Positions 43,049-52,415 of a stretch of DNA of 64,000 nucleotides are shown here, in pieces. Positions within the stretch are counted from its first letter, which is position 1. Every line of letters starts with the position of its first letter. The translations under genes were made by a program, and so were the position numbers. The notes under the pieces were generated by a model. The model saw only the letters and a list, made by a program, of their open reading frames with translations. It searched no databases and was not told the DNA's origin. Origin of the DNA: CAVSIS01 sp963814875 (GTDB lineage: Bacteria > Acidobacteriota > Thermoanaerobaculia > Thermoanaerobaculales > Sulfomarinibacteraceae); NCBI GenBank assembly GCA_963814875.1, contig CAWFFJ010000022.1, forward strand, positions 310,001 through 374,000, read 5' to 3'.

Positions 43049-44716
43049 TCAGGTTTGGAGCACACCCTGGCGGAATGGCGGCAGGTTGCCCTGGTGGGCG
43101 GCCGCCGCCAAGCTGCGCGCCAGCGCGTCTCGAGTCGCGCGGGGGTCGATGATCTCGTCGACCCAGAGGCGAGCGGCCGCATAGCGGGGATCGCTTGCGG
43201 CGCGGTAGCTCGCTTGGATCTCCTCGAGCCGGCGCTCCCTCTCCTCCTCGGAAACCTCGTTGCCGCGGTTCTTGAGCTGGATCGCGAGCAGCGTCTTGGA
43301 TGCCTGGTCGCCGCCCATCACCGAGATCGACGCCGACGGCCACGCGAAGTAGAACCGCGCCCCGTAGGCCCGGCCGCACATCGCGTAGTTGCCTGCGCCA
43401 AAGGAGTTGCCGACGAATACCGTAATCTTGGGCACGACGGTGTTGGCGACCACGTTGACCAGCTTTGCGCCGTCCTTGATGATCCCCTCCCGCTCCGCTG
43501 CCGAGCCGACCATGAAACCGGCGACGTCCTGGAGGAAGACGATCGGGACGCCCTTCTGGTTCATCAGCTCGACGAAGCGCGCCGCCTTGTCGGCGGCGTC
43601 GGGGTAGATCACCCCGCCGATCTGCATCTCGCGGTCGCGTGGACCGAGGCCGCGGGCGCGATGCACGATCGTGCGCGAGTTGGCGACGATGCCCACCGCC
43701 CAGCCGTCGATCCGGCCGGTGCCGCAGATCAAGGTCTGACCGTAGGTCGCCTTGTACTCGGTAAACCGGGACCGGTCGAGCAGACGCGCGAGGATGGCGG
43801 ACGTCTCGTAGGGACGTGACCGATCGACCGGGATGATGCCGAGCAGGTCCTCGGCGTCGGCGGCCGGGGGCTCGGGCGCGATGCGGTCGAACGGCGCGGG
43901 CGCGGGTCGTGCGAGCTCGCCGATGCGCTCGCGAACACGCGCGATCGCCGAGAGGTCGTCCGGGAAGCGGTCATCGACAACACCGGAGATGTCGACCTGA
44001 ACCCGCGCGCCGCCGAGGCTTTCGTTGTCGATCGGCTCGCCGATCGCCGCCTTCACGAGATGTGCGCCGGCAAGGAAGATGGTCCCGGTCCCCTCGACGA
44101 TGAGGGCCTCGTCCGACATGATCGGGAGGTAGGCGCCGCCGGCGACGCAGGAGCCCATGATGGCGGAGATCTGGTAAATGCCTTCCGCCGACAGGCGGGC
44201 GTTGTTGTAAAAGACCCGTCCGAAGTGGTCGCGATCCGGGAAGATCTCGTCCTGCATCGGGAGGAAGACCCCGGCCGAATCGACCAGGTACACGATCGGC
44301 AACCGATTCTCCAGCGAGATCTCCTGCGCGCGCAGTATCTTCTTGCAGGTGAGCGGAAACCACGCTCCGGCCTTGACGGTGGCGTCGTTGGCGACGACGA
44401 TCGTCTCGCGCCCGCGAATGGTCCCGAGCCCGACCACGACCCCTGCCGCCGGCGCGCCGCCCCACTCCTCGTACAGGTTCCAGGCCGCGAAGCTGCCGAG
44501 CTCGAGAAAGGGCGTCCCCTCGTCGATCAGCGCCGCCACCCGCTCGCGCGCGAGCAGCTTGCCCTGGTCGCGCTGGCGCTGGGCGGCCACCTCACCACCG
44601 CCCTCGGCGATCGTGGTGCGCTGGGCGGCGAGGATCCGAAGCTCGTTCAGCCAGTGGTCCCGGTTGGTGGCGAACGCGACGTCCTGACGAACGGCGCCGT
44701 CGAGAGTTTTCGGCAT
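43049..44716 (-). CDS. Acyl-CoA carboxylase, carboxyltransferase (beta) subunit
   Basis: 555 residues. ATG 44716 has GGAGGACCC upstream. N- and C-terminal carboxyltransferase halves are visible: KLLARERVAALIDEGTPFLE, IMGSCVAGGAYLPIMSDEAL, and later FLQDVAGFMVGSAAEREGI, then VPKITVFVGNSFGAGNYAMC, RFYFAWPSASISVMGGDQAS. The length and the GAGNYAMCGRAY block fit methylcrotonyl- or geranyl-type subunits more than acetyl-CoA carboxylase AccD. It transfers CO2 from carboxybiotin to an acyl-CoA. The biotin carboxylase/BCCP subunit is not in the window. Confidence 0.93.
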   Translation of the reverse strand: MPKTLDGAVRQDVAFATNRDHWLNELRILAAQRTTIAEGGGEVAAQRQRDQGKLLARERVAALIDEGTPFLELGSFAAWNLYEEWGGAPAAGVVVGLGTIRGRETIVVANDATVKAGAWFPLTCKKILRAQEISLENRLPIVYLVDSAGVFLPMQDEIFPDRDHFGRVFYNNARLSAEGIYQISAIMGSCVAGGAYLPIMSDEALIVEGTGTIFLAGAHLVKAAIGEPIDNESLGGARVQVDISGVVDDRFPDDLSAIARVRERIGELARPAPAPFDRIAPEPPAADAEDLLGIIPVDRSRPYETSAILARLLDRSRFTEYKATYGQTLICGTGRIDGWAVGIVANSRTIVHRARGLGPRDREMQIGGVIYPDAADKAARFVELMNQKGVPIVFLQDVAGFMVGSAAEREGIIKDGAKLVNVVANTVVPKITVFVGNSFGAGNYAMCGRAYGARFYFAWPSASISVMGGDQASKTLLAIQLKNRGNEVSEEERERRLEEIQASYRAASDPRYAAARLWVDEIIDPRATRDALARSLAAAAHQGNLPPFRQGVLQT

Positions 44717-44882
44717 CGGGGGTCCTCCGGGGCGGGCGCTCGCCGGGAGTGTAGCACCGCCGGGACGGCCCTCCGGAGGGCCGGCGGGACGCGACCAGCC
44801 GGGTTCCGGCGTTCTGGTACACTCCGTGCACGCGGCCCCCCGGCCACCGTGCAGGGCACAGCGCCGCACGCGGAGGAACGCC

Positions 44883-45806
44883 ATGTCCAAGGTGAAGGTG
44901 CGGCGGACGCTGCGCGAGGAGTTGCCGGGTGTCGTGGTGCTCCGCGATGCCGCAGCCTCCTCGATGCCGGCGTTTCCTGCCAGCCACGGCACCCTCGACC
45001 TCGACATGGAGATCGACCCCGACCTCCTCCACCTCCTGACCCACGATCCCGACGGCTGCTTCACCGCGGTCGAACGCGACGAGACCCTCGGCTTCGCGGC
45101 GGCCCACGTGCGCTCACGACAGTGGGTGCTGTCGCAGCTCTGGGTCCTGCCGCAGCACCGTGGTAAGGGGGCCGGCGAGGCGCTGCTCGCCCGGACGCTG
45201 GCCTACGGCGAGCGATCGGGGGCGCGCGAGTTCCTCGCCCTCGTCCCGGTCGACAACGCTGTCCAGGCGCTCCTGTATCGGCACGAGTTCCGCCCGCTCG
45301 CCCCAGTCTTCCTGATCCGCATCCCCCGCCCCTCCGCCGTCGAGCTCGGCACCGCGCTGTCGCGCCTGCTGCCCGGGCAGGACATGACCTCGGACCTGCT
45401 CGCCCGCCGCGGTCAGGCCGACCTCGACCGCATCGACCGTCTCGCCCGCTCCATCACCCGCGACGTGGACCACCAGTACTGGCTGAAGACCTGGGGCCGG
45501 CGGGTCGCGTTCGTGCGCCAGGGTGAGCGGATCGCGGCCTTTGCCTATGGCGGCCACGGACAGGTCGGCCCGGTCGTCGGGACCACCCAGGACGCCGCCC
45601 TCACCGGGCTCGGCTGGGCCATCAACCTCGCGCTGAAGACCGCGCCCGGCGCCACCCTCGACCTGCTGCTGCCGGCACCGTTCGCACCCGCGGTCGATGC
45701 CGCGTTCGAGTTCGGCGGGCGGATCGCCGCCACCCTCTCGTACTGGGGGCGTGGCCTCCAGATCTCATTCGACCGCTCGGTGCCGGGCTCACCAGGTCTG
45801 CCGTGA
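44883..45806 (+). CDS. GNAT family N-acetyltransferase, two-domain
   Basis: 307 residues. ATG 44883 after CGGAGG. The N-terminal domain has VLSQLWVLPQHRGKGAGEAL (motif A); the C-terminal half (TWGRRVAFVRQGERIAAFAY, LLLPAPFAPAVDAAFEFGGR) is a second, degenerate GNAT-like domain. Substrate unknown. Its TGA overlaps the GTG start of the helicase gene. Confidence 0.83.
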   Translation: MSKVKVRRTLREELPGVVVLRDAAASSMPAFPASHGTLDLDMEIDPDLLHLLTHDPDGCFTAVERDETLGFAAAHVRSRQWVLSQLWVLPQHRGKGAGEALLARTLAYGERSGAREFLALVPVDNAVQALLYRHEFRPLAPVFLIRIPRPSAVELGTALSRLLPGQDMTSDLLARRGQADLDRIDRLARSITRDVDHQYWLKTWGRRVAFVRQGERIAAFAYGGHGQVGPVVGTTQDAALTGLGWAINLALKTAPGATLDLLLPAPFAPAVDAAFEFGGRIAATLSYWGRGLQISFDRSVPGSPGLP

Positions 45807-47866
45807 GCGACGCCCTTGAGCGCTCGGCGGGCCGCGCTGGGCGCCGGGTCCGCTACGAGGACGAGCTCAACCCCGCTCAGCTCGAGGTCGTCGCCCACCC
45901 GGCCGGGCCCATGCTCGTGCTCGCCGGCGCCGGAACCGGCAAGACCCGGACCCTCGTCTACCGGGTCTGCCGCCTGATCGAGGACGGCGTCCCGCCCGAC
46001 CGCATCCTGCTCCTCACATTCACCAACAAGGCCTCGCGCGAGATGCTCGACCGTGTGGGCCAGCTTGTCGAGCGCGGTGCCGCACGGGTCATGGGAGGCA
46101 CCTTTCACTCGGTCGGTCACCGGCTCCTTCGCCGCTACGCCGAACGTCTCGGCTACACGCCTCGATTCTCGATCCTCGACCGCGAGGACGCCGCCGACCT
46201 GATGGGTTCGGCTCTCGCCGATGTCGAGCGCGAGCTGCCGAAGTGGCGCAGCCCGCGGCCGCGCCTTCTCGTCGACCTCTACAGTTATGTGGTCAACACC
46301 GGTCGCGACCTCGAGCAGGTCGTGCTCGCGCGCGCCCCGCAGTACCTCGCCCAGGCCGATTCCGTGGCCGCCGTCTTCCGTCGCTACCTCGAGCGCAAGC
46401 GCGATGCGGACCTGATGGACTTCGACGATCTGCTGCTCAACTGGCTGCTGCTTCTCAAGCGCTTTCCAGAGGCGCGGCGGGAGCTCGCCGAACGTTTCCT
46501 GCACGTGCTCGTCGATGAGTACCAGGACACCAACCGACTCCAGGCGGACATCGTCGACGCGATGCTCGGACCGGGCCGCAACCTGATGGTGGTGGGTGAC
46601 GACGCCCAGTCGATCTACGCCTTCCGCGGCGCCGACTTCGACAACATCCTCGGCTTCCCGGCCCGATACCCGGACTGCACGGTCTTCAAGCTCGAGACCA
46701 ACTACCGTTCGGTGCCGCCGATCCTCGACCTCGCGAACGCCTCGATCCGCCACAACCAGCGCCAGTACGAAAAGCACCTCGCCCCGGTGAGGCGCGGCGG
46801 CGAACGCCCGTGGCAGGTCGCCACCGCGACCCCGGAGCTCCAAGGGAGCTGGGTCGCCGACCAGCTCCTCGCGCTGCGCGAAGAGGGCTTCGACCTCGAG
46901 CAGATGGCAGTGCTGTACCGCAACCACGCCCACTCGCTCGAGCTCCAGGTCGAGCTCACGCGCCGCAACATTCCCTACCGGGTTCGCTCCGGGCTTCGTT
47001 TCTTCGAGCAGCGTCACGTCAAGGACGTGCTCGCGCACCTCAGGTTCGTCGACAACCCCCGCGACGAGGTTGCCTTCGCACGCGCGATCAAGCTCCGCCC
47101 CGGCTTCGGCCCGCGGCTGGCGAGCCGGATCTGGAGCCAGATCACAGGGCGCTCGCCGCTCGACGCCCTGCTCGCACTCGACGCTCGCGCGGTGTCCCTT
47201 CCGCGCGCCGCTGCCGCCGCCCTCAGCGAGCTCCAGACGATGCTCGCCGCCCTGTCCACACCGCGGACACGGGAGGTGCCGGGCGAGGCGGTCCGCGCCG
47301 TTGTGGACGGCTTCTACCGCGAGTGGGCGCGCGACAACCTCGACAACGCCGGCGCGCGCCTCGACGACCTCGAGCAGCTCGCCCTGTTCGCCGATGGCTA
47401 CCCCGACGTGACCGCGTTTCTCGCCGAGATCACCCTGCTCAACGAGCTTTCGGGGGAGGACATGGTCGGCGGCCCGCCCGACGAGATGGTCACCCTGTCG
47501 ACCGCACACCAGGCGAAGGGGCTGGAGTGGCGGGTGGTGTTCGTGATCTGGCTCTCCGAAGGCCGCTTCCCGACGGTCCGTGCCGAGGATGAGGAGGAGG
47601 AGCGGCGCCTGTTCTACGTCTCGGTGACGCGCGCCAGGGACCGCCTCTTCCTGGTTCATCCGGAGGTGGCCCGAGACCGCTACCGGGTGGACGTGCTGCT
47701 CGACCCGTCACGCTTCCTGTCCGAGCTTCCCAGCGACGTGGCCGAGCCGGTTCTCGTGCGCCCACCCAAGGACGAGCTGGCTCTTCCGGAGCTCGGTTCC
47801 GGTCGCTACGATCTCCCCAGCTTCCTGCTTCCGGACGGAGGCGACGACGACGACAGCGTGCACTAG
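45803..47866 (+). CDS. UvrD/Rep-type ATP-dependent DNA helicase
   Basis: 687 residues, superfamily 1A. Q-motif region NPAQLEVVAHP; Walker A AGAGTGKT (41-48); TFTNKASREM; Walker B VDEYQDTN (about 237); GDDAQSIYAFRGA; VTLSTAHQAKGLEWRVVFVI and YVSVTRARDRLFL. It unwinds 3'-to-5'. The GTG start overlaps the GNAT stop (GTGA), implying coupling. It is a little shorter than UvrD/PcrA (about 720), because the C-terminus is reduced. A structured repeat follows four bases after the stop. Confidence 0.93.
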   Translation: MSDALERSAGRAGRRVRYEDELNPAQLEVVAHPAGPMLVLAGAGTGKTRTLVYRVCRLIEDGVPPDRILLLTFTNKASREMLDRVGQLVERGAARVMGGTFHSVGHRLLRRYAERLGYTPRFSILDREDAADLMGSALADVERELPKWRSPRPRLLVDLYSYVVNTGRDLEQVVLARAPQYLAQADSVAAVFRRYLERKRDADLMDFDDLLLNWLLLLKRFPEARRELAERFLHVLVDEYQDTNRLQADIVDAMLGPGRNLMVVGDDAQSIYAFRGADFDNILGFPARYPDCTVFKLETNYRSVPPILDLANASIRHNQRQYEKHLAPVRRGGERPWQVATATPELQGSWVADQLLALREEGFDLEQMAVLYRNHAHSLELQVELTRRNIPYRVRSGLRFFEQRHVKDVLAHLRFVDNPRDEVAFARAIKLRPGFGPRLASRIWSQITGRSPLDALLALDARAVSLPRAAAAALSELQTMLAALSTPRTREVPGEAVRAVVDGFYREWARDNLDNAGARLDDLEQLALFADGYPDVTAFLAEITLLNELSGEDMVGGPPDEMVTLSTAHQAKGLEWRVVFVIWLSEGRFPTVRAEDEEEERRLFYVSVTRARDRLFLVHPEVARDRYRVDVLLDPSRFLSELPSDVAEPVLVRPPKDELALPELGSGRYDLPSFLLPDGGDDDDSVH

Positions 47867-47870
47867 CACC

Positions 47871-47962
47871 TAGCGCCGCAGAGCCCTGGACGGCTACATT
47901 CGGGGTGGGCACACGCGGATGTCTCTGCGGCGCCAGCTGCGCAGGATTCGCTGCGCGAATCC
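47871..47962 (+). repeat. Structured intergenic element, copy 1
   Basis: Inverted arms GCGCCGCAGAG (47873-47883) and CTCTGCGGCGC (47923-47933) around a 39-base loop, an 11-base linker, then palindrome GGATTCGCTGCGCGAATCC (47944-47962). It fills the space between the helicase stop and the thioredoxin promoter. Confidence 0.88.
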
Positions 47963-47974
47963 CAGCGGCAGGGG

Positions 47975-48003
47975 TTGACAGGACGAAGCAAGTATATTAG
48001 AAT
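47975..48003 (+). promoter_or_regulatory. Thioredoxin-gene sigma-70 promoter
   Basis: TTGACA (47975-47980), 17-base spacer, TAGAAT (47998-48003), five of six matches to the -10. It starts 12 bases after the structured element. The following leader is about 40 bases. Confidence 0.8.
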
Positions 48004-48049
48004 ATGCTTGAATGGTGATGGCTACTGCCAGCACCGACTGGAGGCACAC

Positions 48050-48430
48050 ATGGCCGTGACACCGCTGACCAAGGACAACATCAACGAGCTGATCGAGAAC
48101 AACGACATTGTGATCATTGACTTCTGGGCGCCCTGGTGCGGCCCCTGCCGCTCCTTCAAGCCGATCTTCGAGGCCGCTTCCGAGCGCCATGACGACATCA
48201 CCTTCGCCGCCTGCAACACCGAAGAGGAAGGCGAGCTGGCGGCGACGTTCCAGATCCGGTCGATCCCGACCACCGTCATCTTCCGCGAGAAGGTCGCTGT
48301 CTTCGGACAGCCCGGGATGCTCCCCGCCGAGGCGCTGGACGACCTGCTCGGCAAGGTCAAGGCGCTCGACATGGACGAGGTCCACGAGGCCGTCGCAGCC
48401 CAGCAGGCGCAGGAGACGGCCCACGCCTGA
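48050..48430 (+). CDS. Thioredoxin family protein
   Basis: 126 residues. ATG 48050 follows TGGAGG. WAPWCGPCRSF has redox Cys30 and Cys33; IRSIPTTVIF supplies the cis-Pro. The C-terminal tail (DMDEVHEAVAAQQAQETAHA) is longer than in classical thioredoxin. No signal peptide, so it is a cytosolic disulfide reductase. Confidence 0.93.
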   Translation: MAVTPLTKDNINELIENNDIVIIDFWAPWCGPCRSFKPIFEAASERHDDITFAACNTEEEGELAATFQIRSIPTTVIFREKVAVFGQPGMLPAEALDDLLGKVKALDMDEVHEAVAAQQAQETAHA

Positions 48431-48459
48431 CCGCAGACGAACCCCTCCTCCTTCCTCTG

Positions 48460-48496
48460 GCCCCGCGTCGCTTCCACTCGGCGCGGGGCGCTTTTT
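48460..48496 (+). terminator. Intrinsic terminator of the thioredoxin gene
   Basis: Stem GCCCCGCG / CGCGGGGC (48460-48467, 48482-48489) followed by GC and five T residues, 30 bases after the stop. Confidence 0.85.
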
Positions 48497-48510
48497 CGTC
48501 TCAGGCGTCA

Positions 48511-48607
48511 GGATTTGCGCAGCGAATCCAAAGCAGCGCGTCCTGAAGAGCCCCTGCGGCGCCGCCTCCTTCTCGGCACCCTTCATGGGCCTCTGCAGGG
48601 CGCGCGC
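48511..48607 (-). repeat. Structured intergenic element, copy 2 (reverse orientation)
   Basis: Palindrome GGATTTGCGCAGCGAATCC (48511-48529) and imperfect inverted arms (48536-48554 and 48587-48605, about 16 of 19 paired). Read on the minus strand it has the same order as the other copies (arms, then palindrome), and it begins directly after the truA stop codon. Confidence 0.85.
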
Positions 48608-49402
48608 CTAGCGGATCGGGGTCGCCGGACGAAGCGGCTCGAGAGGCTGCTCGCCCGGGTAGAGGACACGCTCGAGGAAGAGCCCCGACGGCGGTGCCGT
48701 GTACCGCGCCGGCGAGCGTTCCGCCGTGGGCGGGTGCTGGGGATCGAGCAGCGCATGCAGCTCGCCGTCCGCGAGCCGACCTGCCCCGACCTCGATCAGG
48801 ATCCCGACCATCCGTCGCACCATGCGCCACAGGAAGTGCGAGGCCACCACCCGAAGCAGCAGCAGATCTCCCGAAACGGCGACCTGGAACGCCGCAACCT
48901 CGACCAAGGTGCTGTCCTGCTCCGCGGGCCGTTCGCAGAACCAGCGAAAGTCGTGCCGTCCGACCAGGCCGTGCGCGGCCGCCGCAATCGCGTCGGGGTC
49001 GAGCGGGTCGCGCACCCACCACACGAAGCGCTTCGCGAATGCTGTCCTGCGGCATGCAACCTGGTAGAGGTAGCTGCGCGCGAGCGCGTCGTGCCGGGCG
49101 TGGAAGCGAGCTGGAGCCTGGGTCACGGCGAGCAGGTTCAGGTCGTGCGGCAGCGACGTGTTCACCTGCATCAGAAACCGGTCCGGATCGAGGAACCGCG
49201 ACGTCCGCAGGTGCGCGACCTGCGCGAGGGCGTGGACCCCGGCGTCGGTGCGGCCGGCGCCCTGCAGGCTCTGGATCTCGGCGCCGGTCTCCTCGATCGC
49301 CTTGCGCAGCACGCCGACCACCGTTCGATCTGTGTTGCGCTGCTCCTGCCACCCCCGGTAGCGGGTGCCGTCGTACTCCAGGGTCAGGCGATAGCCGGGC
49401 AT
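48608..49402 (-). CDS. truA: tRNA pseudouridine synthase A
   Basis: 264 residues, normal family length. Catalytic Asp53 is in QGAGRTDAGVHALAQ. YRLTLEYDGTRYRGWQ, ARSYLYQV and FLWRMVRRMVGILIEVG are the other TruA blocks. It isomerises uridines 38-40 in tRNA anticodon arms. ATG 49402 is preferred because it starts MPGYRLTLEY at the family boundary. Confidence 0.95.
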   Translation of the reverse strand: MPGYRLTLEYDGTRYRGWQEQRNTDRTVVGVLRKAIEETGAEIQSLQGAGRTDAGVHALAQVAHLRTSRFLDPDRFLMQVNTSLPHDLNLLAVTQAPARFHARHDALARSYLYQVACRRTAFAKRFVWWVRDPLDPDAIAAAAHGLVGRHDFRWFCERPAEQDSTLVEVAAFQVAVSGDLLLLRVVASHFLWRMVRRMVGILIEVGAGRLADGELHALLDPQHPPTAERSPARYTAPPSGLFLERVLYPGEQPLEPLRPATPIR

Positions 49403-49586
49403 CGACGGGCATGGTACCTCGGATCTCATCGGAGCTGCTGCCGCCCTGAGTGTGTTCCGCAGCCGCCGGGAGGCCCGAGGAGCTTTCGGTGAGTGTTCCG
49501 AGTCGAATGTCGCCGCCATGTCAAAGCTGATCACGACCTCGTCTCGTGGTCGTGTCCGCCCCCTATAATTCCGGCGGAGGCAGCAC

Positions 49587-52415
49587 GTGTCCGGTCCTGC
49601 TCCAGCCACACCGTCCGGGGCCTCCTCCGGGTCGCACCTTTCGAGTCGGGGCCTGAAACCAGGCGTCGTGCTCGGCGGACGCTACCGAGCGGTACGGTTC
49701 ATCGCGCGCGGCGGCATGGGCGAGGTGTGGGAGGTCGAGGATCTGACCCTCGGAGCTCGGGTCGCACTCAAAATCGTTCAGCCCGGCGGTGGCGGCGAAG
49801 CCACCAACCGCGAACGTCTTCGGCGCGAGGTCCAGCTCGCCCGCCGGGTGACCCACCCAAATGTGTGCCGCCTCTTCGACATCGTGACGGTCGTGCTGGA
49901 GGATCCCGACGGCTCCCACCACGAGCTGGTCGGCCTCACCATGGAGCTCCTCGAGGGCGAGACCCTCGCCGAGCGGCTCGCGCAGCCCCGCCGGCTGTCA
50001 CCGGCGCGCACCCTCGACCTCGCGCGGCAGATCGCCTCCGCCCTGGCGTCTGCCCACGCGGCGGGCGTGATCCACCGGGACCTCAAGAGCAGCAACGTCA
50101 TTCTCGAGAACGGCGGGAACCGGTCGGGCTTCACCCGAGCTGTGGTCACCGATTTCGGCCTTGCACGACCCGCGCCGAGCTCCCGGGCGGCCGAACCGGA
50201 GCCGCTCACCGAAGCCCACACGGTGATGGGAACCACCGAGTACATGGCCCCGGAGCAGGCCCGCGGCGAGGAGCTCACACCGGCCTGCGACGTGTATGCC
50301 TTCGGGGTCGTGCTGTACGAGATGGTCACCGGACGGCGGCCGTTCAGCGGCGGGACCCCGATGGCGGTCCTGCTCCAGGCGGCGCGGTCCCGCCCTGCCC
50401 CCCCGAGCACCGAGGTCCGCCGGCTCGACCCGCACTGGGACGCGGTCATCCTGCGCTGCCTGGCCTGGGAGGCCACGGAGAGATTCCGTGACGGGAGCGA
50501 AGTGCTCGCCGCGCTCGACTCTGTAACCTCGGGCGGCGCACCTGTCACCTCGGCTTCACCGGTGGTCGAGGGTGTGACCGCCGTCAAGCGATCCCGACCC
50601 CGGCATCGGCGCCACCGGATCGCCGCCGCGCTCGCATTCGCCGTGATGGCGATCCTCGGTGCCCTACTGGCGGTTCGTCTCATCTCGAACGACCCTGCAC
50701 CACAGCTCGAATCGTCAACCGAAGAGGTCCAGCTCACCACCTGGCCGGGGCTCGAGGTCGATCCCAGCTTCTCACCCGACGGACGATCTCTCGCATTCAG
50801 CGCGAATCCGACCGGCTCGTTCGAGATCTACGTCAAGGAGCTCGCCCCGGGAGGCCGAGAGCGGAGCGTCACTACCGCCGGACACCAGTGCTTCCAGCCG
50901 TCATGGTCCCCGGACGGCAACACCCTTGCGTACTTCTCGGCCGCCCGCCACGGCATCTGGCTGGTGTCCTCGAACGGAGGCGAACCACGCCGTCTGACCG
51001 AGTTCGGTTCCCACCCGGAGTGGTCTCCTGACGGGCGCCGCCTCGTATTCCAGTCCGACCCCACTGCTGAGCTCTCGGCCAACGCCGCGCACGCCCTGCC
51101 CCCGTCGAAGTTGTGGATCGTCGGCCCCGACGGCGAAGAACCGACGCCCTTGACGCGCGTCGGGATCCCCCCCGGAGGTCACGGCGCACCTGACTGGTCG
51201 CCGGACGGACGCAGGGTCGTGTTCACGGCCTCCGACAGACGCTGGTCGACGATCTGGTCGGTCGCCGTCAGCGGCGGCGACGAGGTCGAGCTGGTCGCTG
51301 AGCCGCGCGCTGCCTTCGATCCCGTGTTCACCCGAGACGGCTCCCACCTGCTCTTCTCAGCGGTCGCCGAGGGGGAGCGCTACGGCGTGTGGTCGCTGCC
51401 GATCAACCCCTCGACCGGTCGCCCGATCGGTCCGGCAGTCCAGGTCGAAAGCCCCGGGCTCTCCAGCGCCCGCCAGTTCGCAGTCTCCCGGGACGGACGG
51501 ACCATCGCGCACACCGCGATGTCCACCGTCAGCAACCTCTGGGGCCTCCATCTCGAGCCGGGACGCGGCCGGCCCGTGGGCGAGCCGTTCGCGCTCACCG
51601 CGGGCAGCGGGCGCAACAGCCGTCCGGCCTTCGCTCCCGACGGTCGGCGGATCGCCTTCGAACGGTGGCAGGTGGGCCGCAACCAGGACCTCTGGATCAC
51701 GGCTCCCTACGGCAGCGACACTCGTCAGTTGACGGTGGACCCGGGGCGCGAGATGTCCCCGAGCTGGCTCCCCGACGGTCGGGGCCTGGTCTTCGTCTCC
51801 GATCGATCGGGTTTCGGCCTGTGGACCATCGACCTCGTCACCGGCCGCGAGCGACCCCTGGCAGAGCTCGGGCCCAGGGTCGACTCTGTCCGCGTTTCTC
51901 CCGACGGCACCCGAATCGCGTTCCACACACCGAGCGCCTCGGGTGTGTTCGACATCTGGGTCGCGAACATCGACGCTACGGGCGCGCGGCAGCTCACCTT
52001 CGACTCCGAGCTCGCCGGGTTTCCAAGCTGGTCACCGGACGGGCGCTGGCTGGCCTACGAGCGGCGGCGCGGCAACAGCGACCGCCTCATGGTGATCCCG
52101 AGCGACGGGGGCGACGCGGTGCAGCTCACCTTCGGCGAAGGCCGCGACTGGGCATGGAGCTGGGCTCCGGACTCCGACCGCATCGTCTTCGCGTCGTTGC
52201 GCGAGGGCCGTTGGGACCTTCGCTGGGTTCGGCGCACGACCGGCGAGGAGCAGCGCCTCACCGCCTTCGACCGACCCAACGGCTATCTCCGCTACCCGGC
52301 GTGGTCACCCCTGGACGACCTCGTTGTCTTCGAACGCGCCGAGACCGCCGGTGACCTGTGGCTTGTCCAGCAGGTTCGGAGATCTCGATCCCAAGCTCAT
52401 CCTCAAGCGCCATGA
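49587..52415 (+). CDS. Membrane Ser/Thr protein kinase with PD40/TolB-like propeller
   Basis: 942 residues. GTG 49587 has GGAGG upstream, and TATAAT at 49564-49569 is a likely -10 without a good -35. The kinase domain (about 30-310) has GGMGEVW, Lys in VALKIV, HRDLKSSNV and DFGLARP, all intact. One membrane helix (about 350-375) leads to an extracytoplasmic propeller of PD40 repeats (FSPDGRSLAFSANPTGSFEI, WSPDGRRLVFQSDP and others). The last true blade ends GDLWLVQ; the final residues (QVRRSRSQAHPQAP) read through DNA coding the opposite-strand ACP-like gene, so the 3' end seems altered. Confidence 0.9.
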   Translation: MSGPAPATPSGASSGSHLSSRGLKPGVVLGGRYRAVRFIARGGMGEVWEVEDLTLGARVALKIVQPGGGGEATNRERLRREVQLARRVTHPNVCRLFDIVTVVLEDPDGSHHELVGLTMELLEGETLAERLAQPRRLSPARTLDLARQIASALASAHAAGVIHRDLKSSNVILENGGNRSGFTRAVVTDFGLARPAPSSRAAEPEPLTEAHTVMGTTEYMAPEQARGEELTPACDVYAFGVVLYEMVTGRRPFSGGTPMAVLLQAARSRPAPPSTEVRRLDPHWDAVILRCLAWEATERFRDGSEVLAALDSVTSGGAPVTSASPVVEGVTAVKRSRPRHRRHRIAAALAFAVMAILGALLAVRLISNDPAPQLESSTEEVQLTTWPGLEVDPSFSPDGRSLAFSANPTGSFEIYVKELAPGGRERSVTTAGHQCFQPSWSPDGNTLAYFSAARHGIWLVSSNGGEPRRLTEFGSHPEWSPDGRRLVFQSDPTAELSANAAHALPPSKLWIVGPDGEEPTPLTRVGIPPGGHGAPDWSPDGRRVVFTASDRRWSTIWSVAVSGGDEVELVAEPRAAFDPVFTRDGSHLLFSAVAEGERYGVWSLPINPSTGRPIGPAVQVESPGLSSARQFAVSRDGRTIAHTAMSTVSNLWGLHLEPGRGRPVGEPFALTAGSGRNSRPAFAPDGRRIAFERWQVGRNQDLWITAPYGSDTRQLTVDPGREMSPSWLPDGRGLVFVSDRSGFGLWTIDLVTGRERPLAELGPRVDSVRVSPDGTRIAFHTPSASGVFDIWVANIDATGARQLTFDSELAGFPSWSPDGRWLAYERRRGNSDRLMVIPSDGGDAVQLTFGEGRDWAWSWAPDSDRIVFASLREGRWDLRWVRRTTGEEQRLTAFDRPNGYLRYPAWSPLDDLVVFERAETAGDLWLVQQVRRSRSQAHPQAP

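Noticed and set aside
42717..43379. Longer version (220 codons) of the small carboxylase-linked protein
   Set aside because: The first 114 codons overlap the carboxyltransferase gene in another frame; the ATG at 43037 is the sensible start.
45545..47659. 704-codon open frame opposite the helicase gene
   Set aside because: Antisense shadow of a gene with all helicase motifs; no ribosome site or family.
49564..49569. TATAAT as a full sigma-70 promoter of the Ser/Thr kinase gene
   Set aside because: The -10 is perfect but no acceptable -35 lies 16-18 bases upstream, so it is noted only in the gene entry.
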